64,000 nt of DNA from Hymenobacter cyanobacteriorum (GTDB taxonomy: Bacteria; Bacteroidota; Bacteroidia; Cytophagales; Hymenobacteraceae), in NCBI RefSeq assembly GCF_022631375.1, contig NZ_JALBGC010000001.1:868001-932000 (forward strand), read 5' to 3'. This document shows, in pieces, positions 53,884 to 61,229 of this stretch. The notes beneath the pieces were generated by a model that saw nothing but the letters and a program-made list of their open reading frames with translations, ran no database searches and was not told where the DNA came from. Each line of letters begins with the position of its first letter. The stretch's first letter is position 1. A program made the translations under genes and the position numbers.

Positions 53884-54594
53884 GTGAATCGTCCCAACCT
53901 CTGGTCCGAAGGCAGAGAAATTCTGTTCGAAGACAACCATCTTCTCGTCATCAACAAGCCCGCCGGCATTCTGGTGCAGGGCGACGCCACCGGCGACGAG
54001 CCCCTCTCCAAAAAAGCCGCCGAGTACCTGCGCTTCAAGTACAAGAAGCCCGGCGAAGCCTTCGTGGGCGTGTGCCACCGCATCGACCGGCCGGTGTCGG
54101 GCATCGTCATCCTGGCTAAAACCAGCAAGGCGTTGAGCCGGCTGAACGAGATGTTTCGGGACGACAAGATTCACAAAACCTACTGGGCCCTCACCGGCCG
54201 GCCGCCCGTGCCCGAAGGCGGCACCTTGGTGCACTGGCTGGTAAAGGACACCATCCGCAACGTCACCAAAGCCTACCCCGAGAAGCACAGCCAGGGCCTG
54301 CGCTCCGAGCTGAAATACGAGCTGCTCGGCATGGCCGGCAACCGCTACCTGCTGCAGGTGAACCCCGTCACGGGCCGCCCGCACCAGATTCGGACCCAGT
54401 TGGCCACTGGCCTCGGTACGCCCATCATCGGCGACGTGAAATACGGCTTCATTGCCCCGCTGCCCGACGTGAGCATTGCCCTGCACGCCCGCCAGTTGGA
54501 ACTGCAGCATCCCGTCACGAAAGAAGCCCTGACTTTCACGGCCCCCCTGCCCGACGCCCCGCACTGGGACGCCGCCCGCGAGTACTACCAGTAA
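53884..54594 (+). CDS. RluA-family RNA pseudouridine synthase
   Basis: Isomerises uridine to pseudouridine in rRNA or tRNA. 236 aa. Catalytic Asp in VCHRIDRPVSGIVILAKT, preceded by ILFEDNHLLVINKPAGILVQGD (family start) and with the conserved LEL/RPHQIRTQLATGLGTPIIGDVKYG end. No N-terminal S4 domain is present, so it resembles the RluA/TruC short type rather than RluD. The start is GTG 53884, since family similarity begins there and no ATG is near. Exact target unknown. Confidence 0.93.
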   Translation: MNRPNLWSEGREILFEDNHLLVINKPAGILVQGDATGDEPLSKKAAEYLRFKYKKPGEAFVGVCHRIDRPVSGIVILAKTSKALSRLNEMFRDDKIHKTYWALTGRPPVPEGGTLVHWLVKDTIRNVTKAYPEKHSQGLRSELKYELLGMAGNRYLLQVNPVTGRPHQIRTQLATGLGTPIIGDVKYGFIAPLPDVSIALHARQLELQHPVTKEALTFTAPLPDAPHWDAAREYYQ

Positions 54595-54600
54595 ACTCTT

Positions 54601-54685
54601 GTCGTCCTGAGCGCAGCGAAGGACCTTGTCACATTAGAACAGCTTGTTCAAGTGTGACAAGGTCCTTCGCTGCGCTCAGGACGAC
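54601..54685. repeat. Inverted repeat, GTCGTCC variant (copy 7)
   Basis: Arms GTCGTCCTGAGCGCAGCGAA and TTCGCTGCGCTCAGGACGAC plus GGACCTTGTCACA/TGTGACAAGGTCC. It begins 7 nt after the RluA stop. Compensated change: T-to-G at position 4 of the left arm matches A-to-C in the right, so the pairing has been kept. Confidence 0.9.
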
Positions 54686-54788
54686 AGCTCCGTACTCGCG
54701 CTGATACGTGCAAAATTTTGGCCTTACCAGCCCAAAAACCTAGCCGCCCTGCCCCCGGCCGTAATTTTGTATTGTCGCCGCTGAACCT

Positions 54789-55625
54789 ATGCCCGGCACT
54801 TTTGCTTGTGCGGTCAGCTTCTCTATTCCAGCTTTTATGGCTATTCTGATTTTCTTCGTTGCCCACTATTACCTATCCCTGTTCACCCAGACGTTTTACC
54901 TGCACCGCTACGCGGCGCACAAGATGTTTACGATGAATAAGTTCTGGGAGAAGGCCTTCTTCCTGTTCACCTACATCTGCCAGGGCAGCAGTTTCCTCTC
55001 GCCCCGGGCCTACGCGCTGCTGCACCGCATGCACCACGCCTACTCCGACACCGAGTTGGACCCGCACTCGCCCCATTTCTCGAACAACGCGTTCGACATG
55101 ATGTGGAAGACCAAGAACATCTACAACGACGTGCTGAACCATAACCACGAGTTGGCCACGCGCTTCGAGGGTGACATTCCGGAGTGGAAACTCATCGAGA
55201 ATATTGGCGACAAATGGTACTCGCGCCTGGCCTGGGGCACGGCTTATGTGCTGTTCTACATCAACTTTGCCACGGCGTGGTGGCAGTACCTGCTCCTGCC
55301 CATCCACTTCCTGATGGGCCCCATCCACGGGGCAATCGTGAACTGGGGCGGCCATAAATACGGCTACCAGAACTTCGACAACAACGATAAGTCGATGAAC
55401 ACGCTGGCGCTGGATTTCCTGGCCTTCGGCGAGCTGTTCCAGAACAACCACCACAAGCTGCCCATGCGCGTCAACTTCGGCGTGAAGTGGTGGGAATTCG
55501 ACCCCACCTACGTCGCCATCTGGGGCCTGGATAAAATCGGCATCATCAAGGTGAAGCGCAAAAACATGAATCTGAACACGATGTCTAAGCTGGCCAAGCC
55601 TAAGCGCGAAGCCGTGGCGGCGTAG
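54789..55625 (+). CDS. Membrane fatty acid (acyl-CoA) desaturase
   Basis: Di-iron desaturase that makes unsaturated acyl chains for membrane lipids. The 278-aa protein has hydrophobic helices and the three His boxes: HRYAAH, HRMHHAYSD and QNNHHK (in FGELFQNNHHKLP). The HRYAAH box (HxxxxH) and HxxHH box match the delta-9 type. ATG 54789 is used; ATG 54837 (MAILIFFVAHYY) is an equally good start. Single gene between inverted repeats 7 and 8. Activity is firm, position specificity inferred. Confidence 0.9.
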   Translation: MPGTFACAVSFSIPAFMAILIFFVAHYYLSLFTQTFYLHRYAAHKMFTMNKFWEKAFFLFTYICQGSSFLSPRAYALLHRMHHAYSDTELDPHSPHFSNNAFDMMWKTKNIYNDVLNHNHELATRFEGDIPEWKLIENIGDKWYSRLAWGTAYVLFYINFATAWWQYLLLPIHFLMGPIHGAIVNWGGHKYGYQNFDNNDKSMNTLALDFLAFGELFQNNHHKLPMRVNFGVKWWEFDPTYVAIWGLDKIGIIKVKRKNMNLNTMSKLAKPKREAVAA

Positions 55626-55628
55626 TAG

Positions 55629-55722
55629 AACGTCATGCAGAGCGCAGCGAAGCATCTTTACCGCTCAACGCATTCATTTACTACTGCGGTAAAGATGCTT
55701 CGCTGCGCTCTGCATGACGTTT
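55629..55722. repeat. Inverted repeat, GTCATGCAGAGC family (copy 8)
   Basis: Arms AACGTCATGCAGAGCGCAGC and the complement ending CATGACGTT, with AAGCATCTTTACCGC/GCGGTAAAGATGCTT inside. It lies 3 nt after the desaturase stop, upstream of a terminator. Confidence 0.9.
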
Positions 55723-55732
55723 CATAATGCTC

Positions 55733-55764
55733 AAAAGCCCAGGCCCCGCGCCTGGGCTTTTTTT
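55733..55764 (+). terminator. Terminator between the desaturase and rpsP
   Basis: AAAAGCCCAGG/CCTGGGCTTTT stem, T run to 55764. Confidence 0.85.
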
Positions 55765-55798
55765 ATTCCCCCGACTAGCTAATGCCCTGAACAAACGC

Positions 55799-55806
55799 TA
55801 CCTTTG
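55799..55806 (+). promoter_or_regulatory. -7 element of the rpsP operon
   Basis: TACCTTTG, exact consensus, 63 nt before the rpsP ATG. Confidence 0.55.
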
Positions 55807-55869
55807 CACTCCCAATTTCGGGAAACCCTCACCCGACGGACGAGTTCCGTCACACAACCCCACCGGTTT

Positions 55870-56415
55870 ATGGCAGTTAAAATCCGCCTCGCCCGCCGTG
55901 GCCGCAAAAAGGCCGCGACTTACGACATCGTAGTAGCTGACGCCCGCGCTCCCCGCGATGGCCGTTTCATCGAGAAACTCGGCACCTACAACCCCCAAAC
56001 CAACCCCGCCACCATCAACTACGACGCCGACCGCGCGTTCTACTGGATGATGACCGGTGCTCAGCCCACCGACACCGTGCGAGCCATGCTCAGCTACCGC
56101 GGTGTGCTCTACCGTCGTCACCTGCAGCTGGGTGTTGACAAGGGTGCCATCACCCAGGAAGTTGCCGACCAGCGTTTCAGCGCCTGGAAAGACGAGAAAG
56201 ATGCCAAAATCGAAGGCAAGCGCACTGGCCTCGTTGATGCCAAGGCGACCGCCAAGAAAGCTGCTTTCGACGCCGAAACCAAGGTAAAAGAGGCTCGTGC
56301 CGAAGCTCAGCGTCAGAAAGCTGCCGCCCTGCTGGCTGCTAACGCCCCCGCTCCGGCCGCTGAAGAAGCTACCGAGGCTCCCGCTGAGGAGGCTACCGAA
56401 GCTGCTGCCGAGTAG
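55870..56415 (+). CDS. rpsP: Ribosomal protein bS16, with long C-terminal extension
   Basis: Small-subunit ribosomal protein. The start [42 protein letters not shown] (described by its first part) is canonical, and the core ends near residue 85. The full 181-aa product adds about 95 residues rich in Ala, Lys and Glu, ending [17 protein letters not shown]. Long S16 tails occur in Bacteroidota. The extension is acidic and repeats EEATEA. First of the rpsP-rimM-trmD-rplS series. Confidence 0.97.
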   Translation: MAVKIRLARRGRKKAATYDIVVADARAPRDGRFIEKLGTYNPQTNPATINYDADRAFYWMMTGAQPTDTVRAMLSYRGVLYRRHLQLGVDKGAITQEVADQRFSAWKDEKDAKIEGKRTGLVDAKATAKKAAFDAETKVKEARAEAQRQKAAALLAANAPAPAAEEATEAPAEEATEAAAE

Positions 56416-56436
56416 TATTCAGGCACCTGAAAACCG

Positions 56437-56489
56437 AAAGCGTTTGGGAGTTGTGAGCCGGACCGGCTGGCAACCCCCAAACGCTTTTT
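56437..56489 (+). terminator. Long hairpin between rpsP and rimM
   Basis: Stem AAAGCGTTTGGG then GTTG then AGCCGG, mirrored downstream and followed by a T5 run. It could be a partial terminator or attenuator setting S16 above RimM/TrmD output. Confidence 0.75.
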
Positions 56490-56511
56490 CGTTATCCCCT
56501 TCCCCACGACC

Positions 56512-57078
56512 ATGACGCTCGACGAAACCTATCAGCTCGGTTACCTCATCAAAACCCACGGCCTGCGCGGCCACCTGGTGGCGCATTTCGAGGTGGACGA
56601 TGTTTCGGCTTATACTAAGCTCAAAACGGTGTACCTCACCCTGGCCGGTGCCCCCACCAAGCTGGTGGAGCACGAAATTGAAAAAGTGCAGCCCCAGTCC
56701 GGCAACAAGGTCCTCATCAAGCTGCGCGGCATCGAGCGCATCGAGGAAGCCGAGCCCCTGCGCGGCTCCCAGCTCCACCTGCCCCTGGCCGCCCTGCCCG
56801 AGCTTGAAGACGACCAGTTCTACTTCCACGACGTCATCGGCTTTACCGTAGTCGATGAGAACCTGGGCACCCTGGGTACCGTGGAGAATTTCTACGAACT
56901 GCCCCAGCAGGACATGCTGGCGATGCGCTACCAAGGCCAGGAAGTGCTGATTCCGGTGGTTGATGAGCTAATCAGCCACGCCGACCACGCCAAAAAGGAG
57001 ATTTACGTGAGCCTGCCCGACGGCCTGCTCGATGTGTACCTCAAACCCAGCACCCGCCAGCAGGACGAAGCCGAATAA
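56512..57078 (+). CDS. rimM: Ribosome maturation factor RimM
   Basis: Binds S19 and helps assemble the 30S head. 188 aa. Landmarks are YQLGYLIKTHGLRGHLVAHFEVDD (RimM N-terminal barrel) and the PRC-barrel part with DDQFYFHDVIGFTVVDENLGTLG and QEVLIPVVDELI. It lies between rpsP (96 nt) and trmD (106 nt), the standard order. The intergenic inverted repeat 57082-57183 follows. Confidence 0.94.
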   Translation: MTLDETYQLGYLIKTHGLRGHLVAHFEVDDVSAYTKLKTVYLTLAGAPTKLVEHEIEKVQPQSGNKVLIKLRGIERIEEAEPLRGSQLHLPLAALPELEDDQFYFHDVIGFTVVDENLGTLGTVENFYELPQQDMLAMRYQGQEVLIPVVDELISHADHAKKEIYVSLPDGLLDVYLKPSTRQQDEAE

Positions 57079-57081
57079 TCA

Positions 57082-57183
57082 GATTTTAGCTGTCAGCCAT
57101 TAGCTTTTGGCTTCCGTGATTTCCAGCAAGCAGGACATAGGAAGCAAGCTAATAGCCAGCAGCTGATGGCTAACAGCTAAATC
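57082..57183. repeat. AGCT-rich inverted repeat ending 1 nt before trmD
   Basis: Left GATTTTAGCTGTCAGCCATT..., right ...AATAGC then GATGGCTAACAGCTAAATC. Imperfect but with many paired blocks. It fills nearly all of the rimM-trmD gap. Related to 61127-61227. Confidence 0.75.
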
Positions 57184-57184
57184 A

Positions 57185-57859
57185 ATGCGTATCGACATCC
57201 TCACCTGCCTGCCGGAATTGTTGGTCAGTCCCTTTGCCCATTCCATCGTGAAGCGGGCGCAGGACAAGGGCTTGGCCGAAATCCACGTGCACCAGCTGCG
57301 CGACAAAGCCATCAACAAGCATGGCCAAATTGACGACTTCGTGTTTGGTGGCGGCGCCGGCATGGTGTTGCGCGTGGAGCCCATTGCCGCGTGGATGGAC
57401 GAACTGATGGCCGAACGCAGCTACGACGCCATCATCTACCTCACGCCCGATGGTGAAACCCTGCGCCAGCCACTGGCCAACCGCTTTTCGCTGATGCAGA
57501 ACGTCCTCATGCTCTGCGGCCACTACAAGGGCATCGACGAGCGCATCCGCCAGACCTATATCACCCACGAAATCAGCGTGGGTGACTACGTATTGAGCGG
57601 TGGTGAGCTCGGTGCCGCCATTCTGGTTGATACTGTGGTGCGGCTGCTGCCGGGCGTGCTGGGCAACGAGGAATCAGCGCTGTCTGATTCGTTTCAGGAT
57701 GATTTGTTGGCCCCGCCTATTTACACCCGGCCGGCGGAGTGGCGCGGGCAGGCCGTGCCGGAAATCCTGCTATCGGGCAACACGCCCAAAATTGAAGAGT
57801 GGCGGCACGACCAGGCTCTGGCCCGCACGCAAGCACGCCGGCCCGATTTGCTTTCGTAG
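57185..57859 (+). CDS. trmD: tRNA (guanine-37-N1)-methyltransferase
   Basis: Methylates G37 of tRNAs to prevent +1 frameshifting. 224 aa. Landmarks are [26 protein letters not shown], the SAM-binding knot [12 protein letters not shown] and [14 protein letters not shown], and HYRRPAEWRG-like [27 protein letters not shown]. Start ATG 57185 lies 1 nt after an inverted repeat. Cotranscription with rimM is likely but interrupted by the repeat. Confidence 0.97.
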   Translation: MRIDILTCLPELLVSPFAHSIVKRAQDKGLAEIHVHQLRDKAINKHGQIDDFVFGGGAGMVLRVEPIAAWMDELMAERSYDAIIYLTPDGETLRQPLANRFSLMQNVLMLCGHYKGIDERIRQTYITHEISVGDYVLSGGELGAAILVDTVVRLLPGVLGNEESALSDSFQDDLLAPPIYTRPAEWRGQAVPEILLSGNTPKIEEWRHDQALARTQARRPDLLS

Positions 57860-57861
57860 CG

Positions 57862-57931
57862 CATGCAATAGCTTGTTCTCGTCTGAAAAGTGCTTGAATT
57901 AACAGCAAATCAGGGAACAAGCTAAAGCATG
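57862..57931. repeat. CATGCAATAGCTTGTTC inverted repeat
   Basis: 17-nt arms, 15 of 17 matching, with a 36-nt loop. It begins 2 nt after the trmD stop, 14 nt upstream of the rplS promoter. Confidence 0.7.
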
Positions 57932-57944
57932 TTCTACAAACCCC

Positions 57945-57975
57945 TTGCTATCATCACCGGAAAGCGCTATCTTTG
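57945..57975 (+). promoter_or_regulatory. Consensus promoter of rplS
   Basis: TTG at 57945-57947, 20-nt spacer, TATCTTTG at 57968-57975. Predicted leader about 58 nt. This gives rplS its own transcription separate from the rpsP-trmD genes. Confidence 0.65.
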
Positions 57976-58037
57976 CGCTCCGTTTCGTAAAATACTAATT
58001 CCCGACGGCGGCGCCGTCTTTCGCAATTTTCTCAGCC

Positions 58038-58418
58038 ATGAGCGTACTACTTGACTTTATCCAGGCCGAATCGCAGGAGCGCCGCGCCAGCTTCCCCCAG
58101 TTCGCCGCCGGCGACACGATTAACGTGCACGTGAAAATCCGCGAGGGTGCCAAGGAGCGCATTCAGCAGTTCCAGGGCGTGGTGCTGCAGCGCCGTAACC
58201 CCAGCTCCAACGGCGAAACCTTCACCGTACGCAAGATTTCGAACCAAATCGGCACCGAGCGTATCTTCCCCCTGCTGTCGCCCAACATCGAGAAAATCGA
58301 GGTAGTGCGTCGCGGTAAAGTACGTCGTGCTCGTCTGTTCTACCTGCGCGGCCTGTCGGGCAAGCAGGCTCGTATCAAAGAGCGTCGCTTGAACGTGGTA
58401 GCGAAGGCTACTGCCTAA
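58038..58418 (+). CDS. rplS: Ribosomal protein bL19
   Basis: Large-subunit protein at the 30S/50S interface. 126 aa, normal. Core landmarks are [32 protein letters not shown], then [29 protein letters not shown] and the basic tail [26 protein letters not shown] (given in parts). Own promoter and terminator. Confidence 0.98.
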   Translation: MSVLLDFIQAESQERRASFPQFAAGDTINVHVKIREGAKERIQQFQGVVLQRRNPSSNGETFTVRKISNQIGTERIFPLLSPNIEKIEVVRRGKVRRARLFYLRGLSGKQARIKERRLNVVAKATA

Positions 58419-58456
58419 GCAGCTACGGCAACCTTTGGGTTGTTAATTAAGCCAAC

Positions 58457-58491
58457 AAAAAGCCGGCCCCATGCGTGGGGCCGGCTTTTTT
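58457..58491 (+). terminator. Terminator after rplS
   Basis: 15-bp stem AAAAGCCGGCCCCA/TGGGGCCGGCTTTT, four-base loop, T6. Confidence 0.88.
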
Positions 58492-58535
58492 AGGTTTGGC
58501 TGAAGGCAACGGCGCTTGGCGCTGAATCGGCTTCG

Positions 58536-58940
58536 TTACTTGTGCGACGACATGTCCTGTGGCACAGTGCCATCGGGAGTAGCCGAGCCACCCTTCAACT
58601 GTGCAGCCACGGCCGACAGCGTTTCGCCCAGCTTGGCTACGCGAGGTGCAGTGTTGCCCTCGGCAAAATTGGCGGCCTGGGTGGTGTTGGTTCCCAAACG
58701 GGCCAACAGCGGCGCAATTACGTCTACGTCTGCAGCCCCGCTGCCGAAATGGGCTTTCAACGCTTGCAAGTCGACGACCAGTTGATGAAAAGCAGGATTG
58801 TTAGCTGCCTTCAGGTCCTCAATCCAGCGCTGAAACTGGTTATCAAGGCCGGCGCGGTCGGCGGTTTCGGAGAGGTCGCCGGCGAGGAGGTGAATGGCGC
58901 TATCGAGGTGTACCTGGTGTTGGGCTTCGGTCTTTTCCAT
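58536..58940 (-). CDS. Small hypothetical protein
   Basis: A 134-aa soluble helical protein: MEKTEAQHQVHLDSAIHLLAG, FQRWIEDLKAANNPAFHQLVVDLQALKAHFG, and a Gly/Ser/Pro tail. Not recognised. It contains a HxxxxH-like HQVHLDSAIH stretch but no clear metal motif. It sits alone, reading toward rplS. Function unknown. Confidence 0.55.
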   Translation of the reverse strand: MEKTEAQHQVHLDSAIHLLAGDLSETADRAGLDNQFQRWIEDLKAANNPAFHQLVVDLQALKAHFGSGAADVDVIAPLLARLGTNTTQAANFAEGNTAPRVAKLGETLSAVAAQLKGGSATPDGTVPQDMSSHK

Positions 58941-59036
58941 GGGTGGGGGTCTTGGTATTGGTTAAGAACAGCGGCAGGCGCTGCCACTATTGCCAACGTA
59001 GTTTAGCCGGTAGGGTTGGCCCCACTCCAAAACAAA

Positions 59037-59065
59037 CAGGCCCCGCCGGATACCGACGGGGCCTG
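59037..59065 (-). terminator. Terminator of the coiled-coil hypothetical gene (minus strand)
   Basis: CAGGCCCCG/CGGGGCCTG stem with an 11-nt loop; on the minus strand TTTGTTTT follows. Confidence 0.65.
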
Positions 59066-59093
59066 CTGCGAAAGGATTCGCGAAGGGCTGAGA

Positions 59094-59801
59094 CTACTCA
59101 ATCTTGTTGATGCGCTCCTTTACCGACTCCAGCGCAATGCGCATGTTCACAATGTCGGCGCGGGCAGCTTCCTGCTCTTTCAGGTTGGCATCAACGAGGT
59201 TGTTGAGTTGCTGCAGTTCAGCAGCGTTCGAAGCCAGCATCTGCTGAATCTCAACCTTACGGGCTTTGTTTTTCTCGATGTCCTTTTTGATGGCATCCTG
59301 CTTTGCAATCACGGCGGTGTGGTTGTTCTGCGAGTTCACCAGCGCCTTCTCGGCATCGGTAATCTGCGAGGCCAAGTCTTCGCGGTACATCATGCGGGCA
59401 AAATCCTTGAGGTACTTCTCGGCTGACTTCCACTGCGTAGGCGTCGCTTCTTTGCCCAGGTAGGCGTTGCCAAGGTCGATGCTCCACCATACGGTAGTAC
59501 CGGTGGGGGTAGCATCCACTTTGCTGATGACCCGAATAGGGTTAGGTGCAATTTCGTCGATGACCACGCCATCCAGCGTCAGCACGCCTTTGTTGTTCTT
59601 CACCTTGCTGCCAAACTTATCGGTGAGCTGCTTCACCCAAGCCGATTCTACACGACGGCTATCGAGCTGCATGCTTACCTGCTGGCCTTTGCGGGGAATG
59701 CTATTTATCGACTTATCGGCTTCATCTACAGGAGATTTCTGAGCATAACCGCTCAGCGCTGCCACGCATACGAGAAGTAGGATGAGTAAACTACGTTTCA
59801 T
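59094..59801 (-). CDS. Secreted hypothetical protein with coiled coil
   Basis: A 235-aa exported protein: signal peptide 1-21 (ending LSGYAQ), an N-terminal globular part with SPVDEADKSINSIPRKGQQVSMQLD and TTVWWSIDLGNAYLG, and a C-terminal coiled coil of about 90 residues (ITDAEKALVNSQNNHTAVIAKQDAIKKDIEKN and later heptads). Not recognised as a named family. Start ATG 59801 gives the signal peptide; a TAAATTTG -7 element lies 78 nt upstream. It may be a cell-envelope structural protein. Confidence 0.65.
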   Translation of the reverse strand: MKRSLLILLLVCVAALSGYAQKSPVDEADKSINSIPRKGQQVSMQLDSRRVESAWVKQLTDKFGSKVKNNKGVLTLDGVVIDEIAPNPIRVISKVDATPTGTTVWWSIDLGNAYLGKEATPTQWKSAEKYLKDFARMMYREDLASQITDAEKALVNSQNNHTAVIAKQDAIKKDIEKNKARKVEIQQMLASNAAELQQLNNLVDANLKEQEAARADIVNMRIALESVKERINKIE

Positions 59802-59878
59802 GGGGATAACAACTAAAGAAAGCATTAAAGAAAAGAGAGTCGGCTAATTGGTTGGGTGGGTACCGTTATCCGGCTTTT

Positions 59879-59886
59879 CAAATTTA
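59879..59886 (-). promoter_or_regulatory. Candidate -7 element of the coiled-coil hypothetical gene
   Basis: Minus strand TAAATTTG, full TAnnTTTG, with a TTG 16 nt upstream at 59905-59903. Spacing is slightly short. Confidence 0.4.
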
Positions 59887-60065
59887 GGACCTTTATTCGA
59901 TGCAAATTCGAGTGCACCCCTATTTTTTTACATTTTCATTGTTTTTATTTATTAAGTCAAACTTAAAGTTCACTAGATTCAATTTCTACAGTGGATTCGT
60001 TGTTCGCCTTCGCGAAGGCATAGAAAATTCCGAACAAAGGGCCGTTTGCCGGGTTACGCTGGCCT

Positions 60066-60473
60066 ATGCACGTTACTGTTTGCCGCACCGAGCACTTCAA
60101 CGCCGCCCACCGCCTGCACAACCCGGCCTGGAGCGACGACCACAACCAACGCGTTTTTGGCAAGTGCAACAACCCGCACTACCACGGCCACAATTACAAC
60201 CTGACCGTGCGCCTGACCGGCCCCGTCGACCCCGAAACAGGCTACGTGTATGACATGAAGCGCCTGAGCACCGTTATCAAGCGCGAGGTGCTGGACCGCT
60301 ACGACCACCGCAACCTGAACCTGGACACGGAGGAATTTCGTACGCTCAACCCCACGGCGGAGAACATGGCCGTGGTTATCTGGCAGCGTCTGCGGCCGCA
60401 CCTGGCCGCGGAGCTGGCCCTTTCGGTCACGCTCTACGAGACGGACCGTAACTTTGTCGAATATCATGGATAA
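60066..60473 (+). CDS. 6-pyruvoyl-tetrahydropterin synthase family protein
   Basis: A 135-aa T-fold enzyme acting on dihydroneopterin triphosphate. Zinc His: HFNAAHRL and YHGHNY. The catalytic Cys motif reads FGKCNNPHYHGHNY, with five residues between Cys and the HGH, as in mammalian PTPS, unlike the CxxxHGH of QueD. The rest is also PTPS-like: YDHRNLN, PTAENM and ETDRNFVEY. It overlaps folE by 8 nt, which favours tetrahydropterin rather than queuosine synthesis, though bacterial PTPS-III-type folate bypass is an alternative. Confidence 0.87.
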   Translation: MHVTVCRTEHFNAAHRLHNPAWSDDHNQRVFGKCNNPHYHGHNYNLTVRLTGPVDPETGYVYDMKRLSTVIKREVLDRYDHRNLNLDTEEFRTLNPTAENMAVVIWQRLRPHLAAELALSVTLYETDRNFVEYHG

Positions 60474-61125
60474 CGCTTCCGGGCAACGCCCGGCCCCCGA
60501 CTCGCAGCTGCCCGCCAGCCTGCGCACCCCCCTCCGCTCCGACGCGTTCGAGCGGAGCGAGGAAGACAAGATTACGGCCATCAGCGGCCATTTCGAGGCC
60601 ATTATGCGCGAGCTGGGCCTCGACCTGACCGACGACAGCCTGGCCGGCACGCCGCGCCGCGTGGCCAAAATGTACGTGCAGGAGTGGTTCAAGGGCCTCG
60701 ATCCGAAGAACCGGCCCGACGTGCGCCTGTTCGAGAACCGCTACGACTACCACCAGCTACTGGTGGAGCGCGACATTACCCTGTTTTCGTGCTGCGAGCA
60801 CCACTTTGTGCCCATCATTGGGAAAGCGCACGTGGCTTACCTGCCGGCTGACAACGTGGTGGGCCTCAGCAAGCTGAACCGCGTGGTGCAATACTACGCC
60901 CGCCGCCCGCAGGTGCAGGAGCGCCTGACGCGCCAGATTTCGGAGGAGCTGAAGCAGAGCCTGGGCACCGACGACGTGGCCGTGCTCATCGAAGCCGACC
61001 ACCTGTGCGTGATGAGCCGCGGCGTGAACGACACGAGCAGCAGCACCCTCACGAGCGAGTACAGCGGCCGCTTTGCTTCGGATGAGGCGCTGCGGCGGGA
61101 GTTTCTGCGGCAAATAGGGAAATAA
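60466..61125 (+). CDS. folE: GTP cyclohydrolase I
   Basis: Converts GTP to dihydroneopterin triphosphate, first step of folate and tetrahydropterin synthesis. 219 aa. Zinc ligands: Cys and His in CCEHHFVPIIG, Cys in DHLCVMSRGV; GLSKLNRVVQYYARRPQVQERLT is typical. An ATG at 60466 overlaps the PTPS stop (TAA 60471-60473) by 8 nt, giving translational coupling. Disordered N-terminal tail of about 35 residues. Confidence 0.97.
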   Translation: MDNASGQRPAPDSQLPASLRTPLRSDAFERSEEDKITAISGHFEAIMRELGLDLTDDSLAGTPRRVAKMYVQEWFKGLDPKNRPDVRLFENRYDYHQLLVERDITLFSCCEHHFVPIIGKAHVAYLPADNVVGLSKLNRVVQYYARRPQVQERLTRQISEELKQSLGTDDVAVLIEADHLCVMSRGVNDTSSSTLTSEYSGRFASDEALRREFLRQIGK

Positions 61126-61126
61126 A

Positions 61127-61227
61127 TTTTTAGCTGTTAGCTGGCAGCCATTAGCTAATAGCTTTTCGTAATTGGACATCATCAATTGAAAAGCTAACGG
61201 CTACCAGCTGTTGGCTACTAGCTAAAA
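61127..61227. repeat. AGCT-rich inverted repeat ending 2 nt before the TIGR01777 gene
   Basis: Left TTTTAGCTGTTAGCTGGCAG..., right ...AGCTGTTGGCTACTAGCTAAAA, with AGCTTTTC/GAAAAGCT flanking the central loop. It fills the folE-oxidoreductase gap and is related to 57082-57183. Confidence 0.8.
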
Positions 61228-61229
61228 CC

